64,000 nt of DNA, from positions 21,165,752-21,229,751 of the forward strand of contig OZ005619.1 of the NCBI GenBank assembly GCA_963930655.1, read 5' to 3'. The position numbers were made by a program, and so were the translations under genes. The notes under the pieces were generated by a model that saw only the letters and a list, made by a program, of their open reading frames with translations, was not told where the DNA came from and did not search any database. Positions 12,619 through 24,177 of this stretch are shown here, piece after piece (within the stretch, counting starts at the first letter, position 1; the number at the start of each line of letters is the position of its first letter). This DNA comes from Myrica gale. Its lineage: Eukaryota > Streptophyta > Magnoliopsida > Fagales > Myricaceae.

Positions 12619-12634
12619 AGGTAATCCAACTTTC

Positions 12635-15600
12635 GTTTATTGGTTTATCTCCTTTTTTCTTTTTGGTTTGTGGTACCTTAATATATTTTCGTCTTTTCAA
12701 ATTGGCTCACTCAACTCCCTTCTCTTCCTCTTTTACACATATTGTCCTGAAAATTGCTAAAAATCCAAGTGAAATCTCGGGCAAGATGAGAGTGAGATTC
12801 AAAGAGAAGTTACTCAAAATGAATCAACTTGACGAAGGCCTCTACTTCCTTGTTCCTTAATTCTGAACTAGATCCAATTGAACCAACGGGTCCATGAAGG
12901 AACTTGGCAAGTGCAAGCAACCATCTGTGTTGGTGTGTTCATTTTCATTTGAACAGGTATTGTGCTTTACATTGCAGAACATGTATTAAGAGAAACAACG
13001 CCTCAGCTCCAAAACTGCATTATTGTCCCTGCTAATACGGAACTCATATTCGCAAATTCTTTCACTTTTAACTATATAAATAACCGCATCAAAAAATTGG
13101 TCGCTTGATTGATCTATTTGATGGTAGTTTCAGTTCCTCACTTGCATGGAAATATTGTGACAGCTAAACTTTGGAAGAATAATAACCTAATTAAAGGTAT
13201 GTTCATCCCTGTTATGAAGCCATTGTGAAACCACCTAAGAATCGAGTATGATTTGGCTCATCACTACCTTCCACAAACTTCAGCAAGATATGTGCAATTG
13301 TGAGTACACAATGAAGATGGGAATCCTTGAACCCTCATCCTTCATATCATCGACGATTCATATCATCGACGACCACCTGTTGATATAGCAACTTCCTTGC
13401 CTCTCACTGCTTGCTTCAGACTCTTGCTCAATTCTCTGGCAGTCTGGGGATATAGAAAGGAAAAATACAAGACCGAACCACTTCTGTTAGTATACAGACC
13501 TATATCTGGATCCAGCAAATAGACCACAACATAAAAGAGCAGGGTACAATCTTAAATACTTTGAAACCGATGAGGATATAAATTTTATCAAGATCATAAT
13601 TTTTTTTTATAAGTAAGATCAATATCAATAATTTATATCCAAAGGTAAATCTACAGATAATAATTACAGCATGGCTACCACAGGGTAAGTTACAGACATA
13701 CAAGCATATAAGTGCACACAATGCTCCTAAAAATATTTCAAAATCAAGTAAAAGGTAAATAATCTAGTTAGTCATAAAAGATTTGCAAAAACTCCAACAT
13801 GAGTTGTCTAGGAGGCTAATAGCATGTTTGCCATTTTAACTCGTAGTGGTCAAGAGACCAGAGGACCACAAAAAGTTTTACCAAAGCTGAGTCTTCTTTT
13901 GGCTTTCATCCTGTGTTTACTGCCTGAGGATTTCCAATTGAGCGCATTACTGAACCTAAATTTTCAGATAGCTATTCTTAATGTGTCTTATACAATTCCT
14001 GTATGCTAGATTGTCTTATTTTATACTAAATATATAACTTGTCACCAATTTATATTCTTTTTTCTCTTCCTATAATGCCACGGGGCTCAAATTATCTCCA
14101 CCTTGCATATTTTGTTCATGAACATCCTAACTCTAACTATTAACTCAGTTTAGTTGATCCTACATTTGATCTTTGCACTCGCAAGGGACAGCAGCAAATG
14201 AAAAAAATTTACAAGTCTGCCACTTTCTCCAACCTACAGAGCCCAAAATAGCACTATAGAAGTCGTAGAATGTGCTCAGCATTTTCCCACACTCTGAATG
14301 GTGAAAATTTATTGTTTGTTATCCCTTGGCAGAATGGATTTGAAGGAAATAAGCAGATAACTTGGCCAACTAAATTCCTTAGCTTATAGCTTTCCTAACT
14401 CTACACCCCTCTTCTGCTTATCAAAAAAAAAAAAAACTCTACACCCCTCTTCTAGACTATTTCAAATACAACGGAGTGACCAAGTCCTGTTAGGTCTACA
14501 TAGTCACTCCCTCCAAAATCTCTGATTAAGCCAAACAATAATATAGACATTGACTTGAAGATTGGCCGCAAATCTCACTTATTCAGAGAAACTAGATTTT
14601 CCGACCTTACTTCTAAATATAATGAAATAATTGGCAGAATTTACCAAGCTATTGTACATTAGGGCAGGGCTTATGGGCTAAGTAGGGGGGAAGAGAAAGA
14701 TAAATCATAGGACTTTCGGGCATTAACAAACTGATGCTCGGTTTTGAAAGGACTTTTTACAAGTTTCTCAATCTCGCCTAGTGAACGTGCCATGGATCCG
14801 TAGGAGACAGACAAATTTAGGGTCCTTTGGCCCATCTCATGAATGATGGTTAAAGTGGATCATTGTAAAGGAGAGATAAACAGGTGTTCATCCACATGCT
14901 ATGAATTCAATCTTTCAACTCATACAAGATAGACATGAACTCCTACCTGAATCAGCATGAGTATCCATTTCCAGTACTAATCTAGTTAGGCATATGGATG
15001 GTTTGGAATCATAGATCACCCATCGTATCCAGCATCAACTTACAGAACAGAGTTGGGAGTTATTCCTTAAAGATAATTGTTTAAGTAATTGTTTCCTTTT
15101 TACACCCTTCATACAATTGTTAAATTACTATTAAACTCTATATCTTTGGTTTACAAATGTATAATATCCAGACTCTCACATACAATAGAGAAAGGACAAG
15201 GAATGAGATAGGAATGGAGACAAATTTCATTGGATCCTTAGAAGGTGGAACTAAGCCTTACAATGACTCAAGAAGCTTCAACGGTATTCAGAAAAAAAGA
15301 AAGAACAAAAACAAGAAGTTTCAAAGGCTATCTTGACTAGTTTTTTTGGAGTTATAGAGCAGATGTGACTAACACTTCCTAGGACATTACAAAATGTTTG
15401 TTGGTGGTTCTCTTGTATCCACCCCACATCTAGATTCATGCACTTTCTTTTTTGCTTCTAATGAATTATCGCACAAAAGAAAAGGAAAACGAAATCTAGA
15501 CTATAGTGTCCTACACGAAAGGAGCTTAACCACTTGTGTTAGCAAAAATAGCACAAGCTGTAAAGATTTGCAGCTTGTGTTGGCCACATAAGTTTAAAAA

Positions 15601-16438
15601 CTTTCCTATCCCACCAGCAATAATAGGGGCAAAATAGCTTATTGGACACATCATATGATCGTTAAACCTAAGATTATCGTCATGTCCATACGTAAATTGT
15701 CATAAGTAGAATTTTCAGTTGGGAAAAACTAGTTCTGAGCAACAGAAGAAGCCTAGTGAAAAATTTTCAAATTGAGGAAAACGAAATATCTAGTCTAGGA
15801 GGAAAAACTCAGTCTAGATTAAATGCAGATGGATATTCCAAAGATGGAGAAGTGAGAGAGATTAAATAGGAAACGAGGAAGACAAAGGGGGCAAAGCAAG
15901 CACCTTCGCTGGAAATAGATATAGCAGTGACATAAGACCAAAGTGTCAAGGGAGTAATGACTGCTAATTAGGAAAACAATATATTCAATCACAATGAAGA
16001 TAAAACGGCTATCCATAATTACTAGCAGGTTCAAAAGAAGTTTATAATTCTCATATTAAACCAATTAGGCAAAATAGGATCAGTAATATCCTTCGGACTA
16101 ATAAATATACATCAAATCCAAGACAAATCAGAAATCAAACCATGTAAATCCGAATGAGCAAGATTACTTTCTAATCTACTTCGAAATCATCACGCTATCT
16201 CTTAGTTTCTGGTGTAGTTGAACAAGCAGATTTGACTATTAATTGAAACAAAAACTGCCGCAGGCAATTCATTCAAGTCTTGAAGAATTAAAAATTTCCA
16301 ACAATGGGATTCTAAAAGAACACTAGTAAATAGATGATGGGAGCTTCGCAAGCAGCAAAATCATTTTCGAAGCCCCAGGGCCGAAAATGTAGCTGAAATC
16401 CCTAAATGAAGCCCTCAAGCAAGTACCAATCCGTAACT
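12635..16438. other. Intergenic stretch, no gene recognised
   Basis: About 3.8 kb of AT-rich sequence with only short, unconvincing open frames. One small direct repeat (ACTCTACACCCCTCTTCT, twice near 14398-14452, separated by poly-A) is visible. No mobile element could be delimited. Confidence 0.5.
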
Positions 16439-17035
16439 CTAAGATAAGGACGAAGGAGAAGTACTACGAACCGTTGATTGGACGGGAGGAGGATCAAGAT
16501 CAACGGAGCGCACAGACATCTTAGCGATCTCACTAATTGCAGCATCTCTAACACCAGGGACGTCACTGGTCAAATCCTCGTAGGCAGCCTCGAAGGCCTC
16601 CTCCCAGAACCTCGGTAGTCTGATCCGACGGCTGTTGGTATATACGTCCCACATGTGCTTCACCACCTTCTCCCTGTCCTCCATTTCCTACGCATTACGT
16701 AAGAATTGATCAAAGTTCAAACAAGATCCAAACTCCAAAAACACACGCAAACAAAATGCAGAGCAAGATAGATAGAGAAAGAGGAGAATGCTTACAAGAA
16801 CGTCGAGATCGTCGTGTATAGGGTTATCGAGGTCGTCGACCAGGCCGTTGAGGTTACCGGCGGACCAACGGAGAGTTACGGTTCCCGTTAACATGGACCA
16901 AAATGCGAGCAACAAAATGGCCGCCAATGCCCAGAACTTGTACCGGCCTTTACCGAAGACGCTGGAATCTGCGCTTTCTTTCTTGCTATTAACCATCGTA
17001 GTTGGAAGACCATCGTCATCCTTCATTTCGATCAC
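16439..17035 (-). CDS. DUF1195 small membrane protein
   Basis: Two exons: 17035-16796 and 16687-16439, phase 0 (donor CTT|GTAAGC, acceptor GTAG|GAAATG), 162 residues. One transmembrane helix is clear (YKFWALAAILLLAFWSMLTG, about residues 32-52) after a short charged N-terminus. It is followed by the family block WSAGNL...DLDVLEMEDREKVV, then KHMWDVYTNSRRIRLPRFW and TSDVPGVRDAAISEIAKMS. The family is plant-specific and its biochemical role is unknown to me. In Arabidopsis the likely orthologue (At4g36660, from memory) sits between PBRP and PLT6, the same neighbours as here, which supports orthology. Confidence 0.88.
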
Positions 17036-17511
17036 AGAGAAGTTGGAGATTTCGTGGTTGGATTCGAATTATTCTTCTGATTTTGTTAGATACAGGTCAT
17101 TTCTAATTTCGGAGCCTGCGGCTGCCGTTTCTTTAGTCTGATGTGGACACTGGATTTGGATTCTGGAAGGGAAAAAGACACCCCGATCCGAGAGAGATTT
17201 TCCTTTTCCGGGGAAAAGGACGGATAAGGAAGTTAATTGCATAAAATCAATATATCTTAGTATTACGCGGGCGACCACATTATTTTATCGTTCTCGGTTT
17301 GACTGAACCGTAACCGGGTAGTATGGACCGTTGATTTGTTGTGGGGATCTAACGCCTCTTTGATGACATCGATGCACGGCGCACGCGCCACGCAACAAGA
17401 GACAACCGACACGAAGCGACACCGTTTGATGACAAGTTTCGATTAGCTCCGGCTTTCCACTACACTTGATGCCCTTGTTGAAAATTAATGCTCGATTGTT
17501 TTTTTTTTGGG

Positions 17512-18358
17512 CTAAAATGCTCCGTACGTCCCTGGGGTATGACCATTTCTCAATTTAGTCCTTAGGGTATGAATTTCTCTTAAACAATCCCTGGGGTTTG
17601 GCCCTATTCCCAGAAGAGTCCTGCCGTCAAATTAATGGACGGAATTGCTGACGTGGCTGACGGCGCACACGTGGAAACTGACAGCTCGATTACCAACCAA
17701 TCGCAATGTGACACGTGTCAGTGAATAAAAATAAAAGATTTTTTTAAAAAAAATTAAAATTAAATAAAAAAAGTATTTTTATTATTAAAAAAAAAAGAGA
17801 GAGGGTTGGTGAACCTCCACCGCCCGGCGGAGGGAGGAGGCCACCTCCCCCACCCCGGGCGCGGGATGGGGGAGGTACCCCAGCCTCCACCGGCCAGCGG
17901 AGGGAGCCCTCCTCCACCGGGCAGTGGTCTGGGCGCGCCCGGGGCTGAGGGAGGTCCCCCAGCCGCGCCGGTGGGGGAGGATTTCTCCTCCCCCCGCTGG
18001 CCGCCCAGAACTGGGCGGCCAAAATACCCACCGGCCGGTGGTTCACCGGGGATGGATAGGATCCGATCCTTCCCCCTCTCTCTTTTTTTTTTAAAAAAAA
18101 AAATTTAAAAATACTTTTTTTTTATTTAATTTTAATTTTTTTTATTCACTGATACGTGTCACACTGCGATTGGTTGGTAATCGAGTTGTTAGTTTCCACG
18201 TGTGCGCCGTCAGCCACGTCAGCAATTCCGTCCATTAATTTGACGACATGACTCTTCTGGGAATATGACCAAATCCCAGGGGTTGTTTAAGGGAAATTCA
18301 TACCCTAAGGACTAAATTGGGAAATGGTCATACCCCAGGAACGTACGGAGCATTTTAG
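17512..18358. mobile_element. Element with ~250-300-bp terminal inverted repeats and a GC-rich core
   Basis: The left end CTAAAATGCTCCGTACG is mirrored at the right end (CGTACGGAGCATTTTAG). The match continues inward with few changes through GACGTGGCTGACGGCGCACACGTGG and TTACCAACCAATCGCA to AT-rich inner arms. The core, about 17800-18065, is a strikingly GC-rich block in otherwise AT-rich DNA. There is no transposase. Poly-T flanks hide any target duplication. The long arms and lack of coding suggest a Mutator-like or foldback non-autonomous element; the superfamily is not certain. Confidence 0.85.
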
Positions 18359-18739
18359 TTTTTTTTTTTTTTTTTTTTTTTTATTATTAAATTTTAAACG
18401 TGGTATAGCAAGACATCTAGAAAACGCGGTCCGCGGAGACGCGGTTGTCGTGCGGCGAGAATAATAGTTAAACAAGTTTAACTTCTCCAAATTGGCGAGG
18501 TCAACCATTTGATTTCATTACGTTAAACCTTTCACCGTATTTAAGAGAGAGGTGTGTATTTTTTATTCTCTAATTGATAGTGACCTGCTTAAGAGCATTC
18601 GTCTCTGCATTCTTTCAATTTTTTCCACCTCCGGAGATAGTGGAAATAGCACTTATCTTCTCTCATGTGAGATATAGAGTAATCAAAATTTCCTTCCATT
18701 AAGATGAATTCATCTAATTTGTAGGAACATCCAATTTCT

Positions 18740-18940
18740 TTATCATTGTAGTATTACTATAAAAGAGAAGTGATTGTGTTATTTTCGGGTTCTTCTCAGG
18801 TTCTTCTGGAAAGAATCTGACGCATCAGGATTCATTTTAGAAATGGGTCCTACACACCCAGATATTATGAGCCGTCAGATTAATCCCTAAAAGAACATAG
18901 AAGAACCCCAATCATTTCTCACTATAAAATTATGTCATCA
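18740..18940 (+). mobile_element. Small MITE, copy A of a pair
   Basis: It contains AGAATCTGACGCATCAGGAT, then CCTACACACCCAGATATT and GAGCCGTCAGATT, which form an imperfect hairpin. The same motifs occur in reverse order at about 21490-21740. Ends are approximate. Confidence 0.6.
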
Positions 18941-19023
18941 ATTCAAGTTTCCACTCTACAATATAGGGAGTGCTGTTTCTTTTCTTCAACAAACCCTTTT
19001 TTATCTTCAAGTATTTACATATT

Positions 19024-19045
19024 CCCCCCCCCCCCCCCCCCCCCC
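19024..19045 (+). repeat. 22-nt C homopolymer
   Basis: An uninterrupted run of 22 C just beyond the stop codon of the DUF620 gene. In that gene's transcript it would be a 22-nt G run in the 3' untranslated region, if transcription extends this far. Confidence 0.85.
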
Positions 19046-19105
19046 GTGAATCGCCAAATACATCATACATTATCCAACTCTATTTACTCGACTACTCTAT
19101 TTCTT

Positions 19106-20867
19106 CTATATTTCAGCAGGAGGCAGAAAGCTTTCCGTTGTCAAGCCCCAGATGTTGAAATCCACCTCTTCAATTTTCCAGCTTTCTTCCAGCTGCCTCT
19201 TGTGGTTAGCGGACTGTTCACCATATCTAAACACCGTGACGTGTGTCTTCCCACTGTGCGCAATATTTACACCATCGACGTACTTATAATCCTCCATCAC
19301 CGACTCCGTTGTCGTCTCCCAGAATACATCCTCGTCCCCTTTGGTGTTCATCCTAAGCAGCCTCGAGTCCTCGAATTGGACCAAGAGGCCGGAGCGTTGG
19401 CTGAAGTAGCCCCATATTGTGTGGTGGATGATCTCGAAGTTTGGGCCGCTTTGGGCCTCTCGGACTGCAGGGCTTGTCTCTAGCTTGAGTATGAAGCAAT
19501 CCTCGTCATTTATGAGTCTCTCGCCAATGCACATCGCGTCTATAAATAAATTGGCTGTGGCCCTTGGGTCCAAACCCTGCCAATCAAATTTCAAAAGAGT
19601 AAATTCTACCCCTGTTTTGGTTTTATTTGTCCTGTGTTTCTTTTATTTGTTCCTGTGATCTTTTCAATCCCCATTTGTTTGGCACCACCTTCTTCTTTAC
19701 TGCTTCTACCTCGAAGAGATTGTCCATAACGATCGTGGTATAATAGCCGGAGATTTTTTGTTTTCTACATACAGAAAACAATACTCGACGAACATAATTT
19801 ACCTGGTATATAAATGTACCTGTAGGAAACGGCGCAAGGGTCTGGGCGGGCCTTTTGAAATGGGAGCCTGTTGGTTGGAGGAATGCCGCCACGAAACCTT
19901 TCCGTTGCTTCCACAGCTCACTTTGCACCTCGACACAAGAAGCTCTAAGCACCACAAGTCCGGATTCTTCTGCCAAAGCACAAATCCACCAACCTCCTCT
20001 GTGATCTTTTTCCCCTCTAAGCTCGCGTTCTCTCGGTGAAAGTCCGACGCTCGTATCTTCACCTGTCCGGTCACAACCATGCTTTGCATTGAGTTCAAGG
20101 CCAGTTGGCCTCCCGTTGCTGCTGTGTACTGTTGCACTATATATTTGGCCGTTGAAGCTTCCTGCGAGAAATAACAATCACTGTATAACTCAGAATTTTC
20201 ACTTCTTTCTCTGAATAAAAATTGTCCTTAGAATTTTTCACTTCTGCTGAGAGAAGAACGAGGAAAGGAAAATAAAGTTCTATCTGGGAAGAAAAAAACA
20301 ACTCCATTCGTTCCTTTAAAGACTAATTATGATCATTTCTTCAAGGTACGTAGCTTCCTTGCAAGTAACAGGACAGCGCAAGAGAGACTTATGGCGACGG
20401 ATATGAATACTTACAATGGAACAATCTTTGACAGGACGGTGGATTGAGTGGCCCAGTTATGATCATTTCCAATCGTTCCTTTAAAGACTAATTATGATCA
20501 TTTCTTCAAGGTACGTAGCTTATTTGCAAGTAACAGGACAGCGCAAGAGAGACTTATGGCGACGGATATGAATACTTACAATGGAACAATCTTTGACAGG
20601 ACGGTGGATTGAGTGGCCCAGTTGGACCTGAAGGGGGATTAGAGGGGATCCAACAAGGTAAAGCAGGAAACGAAGATCGTTAAAGTGTCCGGAGATGACC
20701 GGTGAAGACCACTTGTCCCAAGTTTGAGCTTTCATCCATGTAAGCATGTTTTGCCATCGTAATTCTACGCTAGTTCCCATGCTTGTGAACATTTCTTCTG
20801 GTATGGGGACCTCAAGAACTGTCTCGAGGCCATCTTCTCGATCAATGTTGGGACACAGCCTCCTCAT
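19106..20867 (-). CDS. DUF620 family protein
   Basis: Three phase-0 exons: 20867-20580, 20161-19820 and 19576-19106, 366 residues. The start MRRLCPNIDREDGLETVLE is the standard family opening. Other family blocks are EEMFTSMG, KWSSPVISGHFNDLRFLLYL, PLIPLQVQLGHSIHRPVKD, EASTAKYIVQQYTAATGGQL, SWRHS, RPLRRFLQGLDPR and EEVDFNIWGL. An open frame continues upstream to 21137, but a TATA-like element lies inside it, so 20867 is preferred. The protein stops at FLPPAEI, whereas family members I remember run some 30-70 residues further, so the C-terminus is short. The family is plant-specific with no assigned biochemical function. A 165-bp tandem duplication covers the end of exon 1 and its splice donor. 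Confidence 0.87.
20309..20623. repeat. 165-bp-offset tandem duplication across the DUF620 exon 1/intron 1 border
   Basis: Nearly identical copies start at 20309 and 20474 (CGTTCCTTTAAAGACTAATT...GATTGAGTGGCCCAGTT). The copy nearer the coding exon (20474-20623) contains the real end of exon 1 and the donor ATT|GTAAGT at 20579. The other copy repeats that donor inside the intron (around 20414). The few differences between copies point to a recent event. Confidence 0.9.
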
Positions 20868-21100
20868 GTACAAGTCTTGCAGAGAGAGAGAGAGAGGTGT
20901 TGAAGGAAGAACTTGGTTGAAGAGGCAAGAGAAGGGGGGGGGGGGGTGGTTAACGTCAAAGGCTTCAAAGTCTCTCTCTTTCTCTCCAGCCTCTACCTGG
21001 GAGAAAAAGAGGGGCTGTGAGGGAAAATGGGAAGGAGGGGTCGGGGGTGGTTGTGATTTTGCCAAAGGCTCTCCTTGCTTGTAGGTGTCGTGCGGGCAAA

Positions 21101-21107
21101 ATTTATA
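21101..21107 (-). promoter_or_regulatory. Probable TATA box of the DUF620 gene
   Basis: Reads TATAAAT on the minus strand in the context CTCTATAAATTTTG, about 235 bp upstream of the chosen start codon. The leader downstream is rich in CT repeats and carries a C13 run (G run at 20934-20946 on the plus strand). Assigned by sequence only. Confidence 0.4.
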
Positions 21108-21489
21108 GAGAGAGTCAGAGATTTTATTTCTGGGCAAATTGATCGAGAGACTTTTGAATTGGTTGGGTTATCTCTTGGGACCCAAACCCATGTTTACTCC
21201 AATTGTTCATGATCCAGTACTCTTGACTGGGCTGCCTCAGCTTAAATTACGATGATACGAGGAAAGACGTAAGAAGATCAGCTCTGTCCCGAACTTTCTC
21301 GTCGATTTTTGCTGCATTCCCAGTTTTGCTCAATTGACCCAATATAACGACAGACAATTTACGAGATACATGTGCAATCATGTATCTAGGAACCAGGTAA
21401 TTAATTGAGAAGATTATCACAATTTATGAAATAACATCAAGATTTGCCTCGTGTCATAAATTGATGCTGTTAGACACCTCTGAGGTTGA

Positions 21490-21740
21490 AATTTTCATTT
21501 GAAAATTATATTTACTATAAATATTTTGTGTACTTCTAAGGTTTTTTCCGGGTTTTGAAAAAATCTGACGGCTCAAGATCTCTGGGTGTGTAGGGTACAC
21601 TTCTAAAATGAATCTTGAGCCATCAGATTCTTCCTATAAAAACTTGAAAAACTTTTAAAATAAATCCTCAACTATCATATTATTTCTATAAAAACTCAAA
21701 AGAATCCAAAAAGATCCCAATTATTTCTCTTTTTACTTAA
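21490..21740 (-). mobile_element. Small MITE, copy B of a pair
   Basis: It contains AAAATCTGACGGCTCAAGAT, CTGGGTGTGTAGGGTAC and GAATCTTGAGCCATCAGATT, which are related to, and inverted relative to, the element at 18740-18940. It can fold into an imperfect hairpin. Ends are approximate. Confidence 0.6.
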
Positions 21741-22685
21741 AATGGGATGAAATACATTGACTTCTTTTTGTTTTCGAGGAAGAGGAATGCTTGAAATCCA
21801 AAATGAAGACAAGGAGCATGGGTACTGGATGGCCGGAGGCAGCTGCGGGTCACTGGGAAGCACGCAAAATTGACGGTCTCACCTCTTAGGATCTAAAGTC
21901 ACTGTTGCTTGGCCCATGTCATTATCGCATTAAAGCGGGCCCTTGTATTTTCTCTTTTTTCTAGGTAAATCAGGGTCCTAACTCCTAAGCATGGGTGGAG
22001 GGCCGGAGAAGAATTATCACAAGTAAAAAGAGTGAAAGGATTACCGTATGCTGGGGGAACAGTCCCCTCAAAACTATCCCTAGCAGCACATTTGGCAATC
22101 CCCTGTGCAAGAGAATTAGAATTAGCATTGCGATATTGACATATTGAAACCTCCAATCTCGATGGTATTCCAAACAGTATTGAAGATGGATTATATCCAT
22201 CGTGTGCGTCTTGTAGCTTTGTAACATTTTCCCAGAAAATTAATGGGACATAAATTAAGATAAGATAAGAAAAGGGGTTAATCGAATATTCAGAAACTGA
22301 ACTTATATACATAATCCGATATTCGCAGATGACAAAAGAAACCATACTCAACCCAGAGTAGGAGGTTGCTTAGAGGTTTGCGCACAAACAGTCAGTCTCA
22401 TGTAGAAAGCAGCGGGACGTAAACTTGGATCGATCGGGGTCTCACAAGCTTCCTATAATATATTTGTTTTGTGCACACTGCACGGAGCAAAGCAAGAGAC
22501 GTGCTGCTTCTATTTGTAGGGGTTACTTCTGGGCTCATGAGTGGTAGCATCTATACCTATCACTCTCTCAGGTTTCCCGAACAGCATCTCAATCTCTTCT
22601 AGAGACTTCCCCTTGGTCTCTGGCAAGAAGAAGTAGATGAACACCATTGACAAAACGCCGAAACCAGCAAACATGAAGAAGGCCC

Positions 22686-23706
22686 AGAAGAAAAAGGTGA
22701 AAATGAAGAGGGGAGAGAAATAGTAATAAGAGACAAGAGATTTTAAGTGGTTCGGTCTAGAAGACTTACATCCACTGTGAAAGCACTGTATTTTGTATTA
22801 TGAGTTCATACATATTACAATTGAAGATCTCTATTTATAGAGATAATACAAAGCATAATAGGAGTATATCCTATATTTAAATTTAAATATCTACATTTAA
22901 ATTTGAATTTGAATATTCATAACAATATCAAAAATTTGATATTGTGATAATCATAATATCATATCAAATCTTTAACATTTGATTATGATATTATCTCTAA
23001 CATCCTCCCTCAAACACAAGATAGAGAAATATGAAATCTTGTGTTTGAAAAACGAGATCTGAAGGTGATTGGACCTTGAAATCGTAGATCCTTGCTCCCT
23101 TGTTGATCTTTGCTCCTTTGCTGATCAGATATATTTTTTTTTTTGAATTTGATCGAACCTTGAAATCATATCATAGGCACACGATCTTGAATACATGTTA
23201 AAAGTGATCGGACCTTGAAATCATAGGCACACGACCCTTGCCAAACATATCTCTGCTCTGTCTTTTTCTCTCTCTCTTTCACTCACCTTTTTTTTCTCTC
23301 AAAACGGAGATTTGCTGTAAGTACAGCGAAGGTGAAATTCACCAACTTTTAAGGATGCGGAATTTTGTTGCTCTGATACCAAGAACAAAAATGTGAAAAT
23401 GAAGAGGGGAGAGAAATAGTAACAAGAGACAAAAGATTTTAAGTGGTTTGGTCTAGAAGACCTACATCCACTGTGAAAGCCCTTTATGACTGTATTTTGT
23501 ATTATGAGTCCATACATATTACAATTGAAGATCTCTATTTATAGAGATAATACAAAGCATAATAGGAGAATATCCTATATTTAAATTTAAATCTCTACAT
23601 TTGAATTTGAATTTGAATCTTCATAACAATATCAAAAATTTGATATTGTGATAATCATAATATCATATCAAATCTTTAAGATTTGATTATGATATTATAT
23701 CTAACA
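22686..23706 (-). mobile_element. TRIM-type LTR retroelement fossil, structurally whole and non-coding
   Basis: It lies on the minus strand with LTRs at 23706-23382 and 23002-22686 (about 317-325 bp each). Directly inside the 5' LTR is the primer-binding site TGGTATCAGAGC (23381-23370), complementary to initiator tRNA-Met; a purine tract GAGGGAGGA precedes the 3' LTR. A 5-bp target duplication (GGCCC on the plus strand) sits at 22681-22685 and 23707-23711. The ~380-bp interior has no coding region, as expected for TRIMs, which depend on other elements. The LTRs differ at only a small number of sites, suggesting a fairly young insertion. It is inserted in the PLT pseudogene. Confidence 0.93.
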
Positions 23707-23941
23707 GGCCCCACCTATTGTGATTGCCTTGTAAATAGAAATGAATGAAATTGAAACCACGACATTCACGACGCGATTCACACCCACTCCAATACCAACG
23801 CCAAGCGCCCTCACCCTCAGCGGGAATATCTCGGAGAGATAGACTCATGCGATTGGACCCATCCCCATAGCAAAGAGCCACAAACGTATAGACGGCCCAA
23901 ATGTTACGAACCAGCGCCCACATCAGCTTCTCTTTAGAGGA

Positions 23942-24177
23942 GAATGGATTCGGTGTGAAGGTCGTTCGGTGCTAAGGCTCGGCTCGGACGTTTCATCCGA
24001 CGGTGGAAAATGCTCGGGCGATGGGTCCAGCGCGGGACCCACAGCTGCTCGAGCAGCCCTAACAGTCACACCTGCCCGAGCACCCGAGCATTTTCTACCG
24101 TCGGACGAAACGCCCGAACAGCCCGAGCTGAGCCTTACCACCTTCACATCGAACGACCTTCGCACCGAATTCGTTCG
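23942..24177. mobile_element. Mutator-like MITE in the PLT pseudogene
   Basis: It is flanked by a 10-bp direct repeat CTCTTTAGAG at 23932-23941 and 24178-24187. The arms pair as inverted repeats (ATTCGGTGTGAAGGTCGTTCG on the left, CGAACGACCTTCGCACCGAAT on the right) and continue with GCTCGG and CCGACGGT...GAAAATGCTCGGG, so nearly the whole element is a hairpin. A 9-11-bp duplication and long arms are typical of Mutator-superfamily MITEs. It is GC-rich compared with its surroundings. Confidence 0.88.

Noticed and set aside
17744-18108. Pro/Gly-rich 100-codon frames on both strands
   Set aside because: They fall on the GC-rich core of the inverted-repeat element; composition alone creates the frames.
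20868-21137. N-terminal extension of the DUF620 frame
   Set aside because: It contains CT repeats and a TATA-like element and does not match the family, whose standard start is at 20867.
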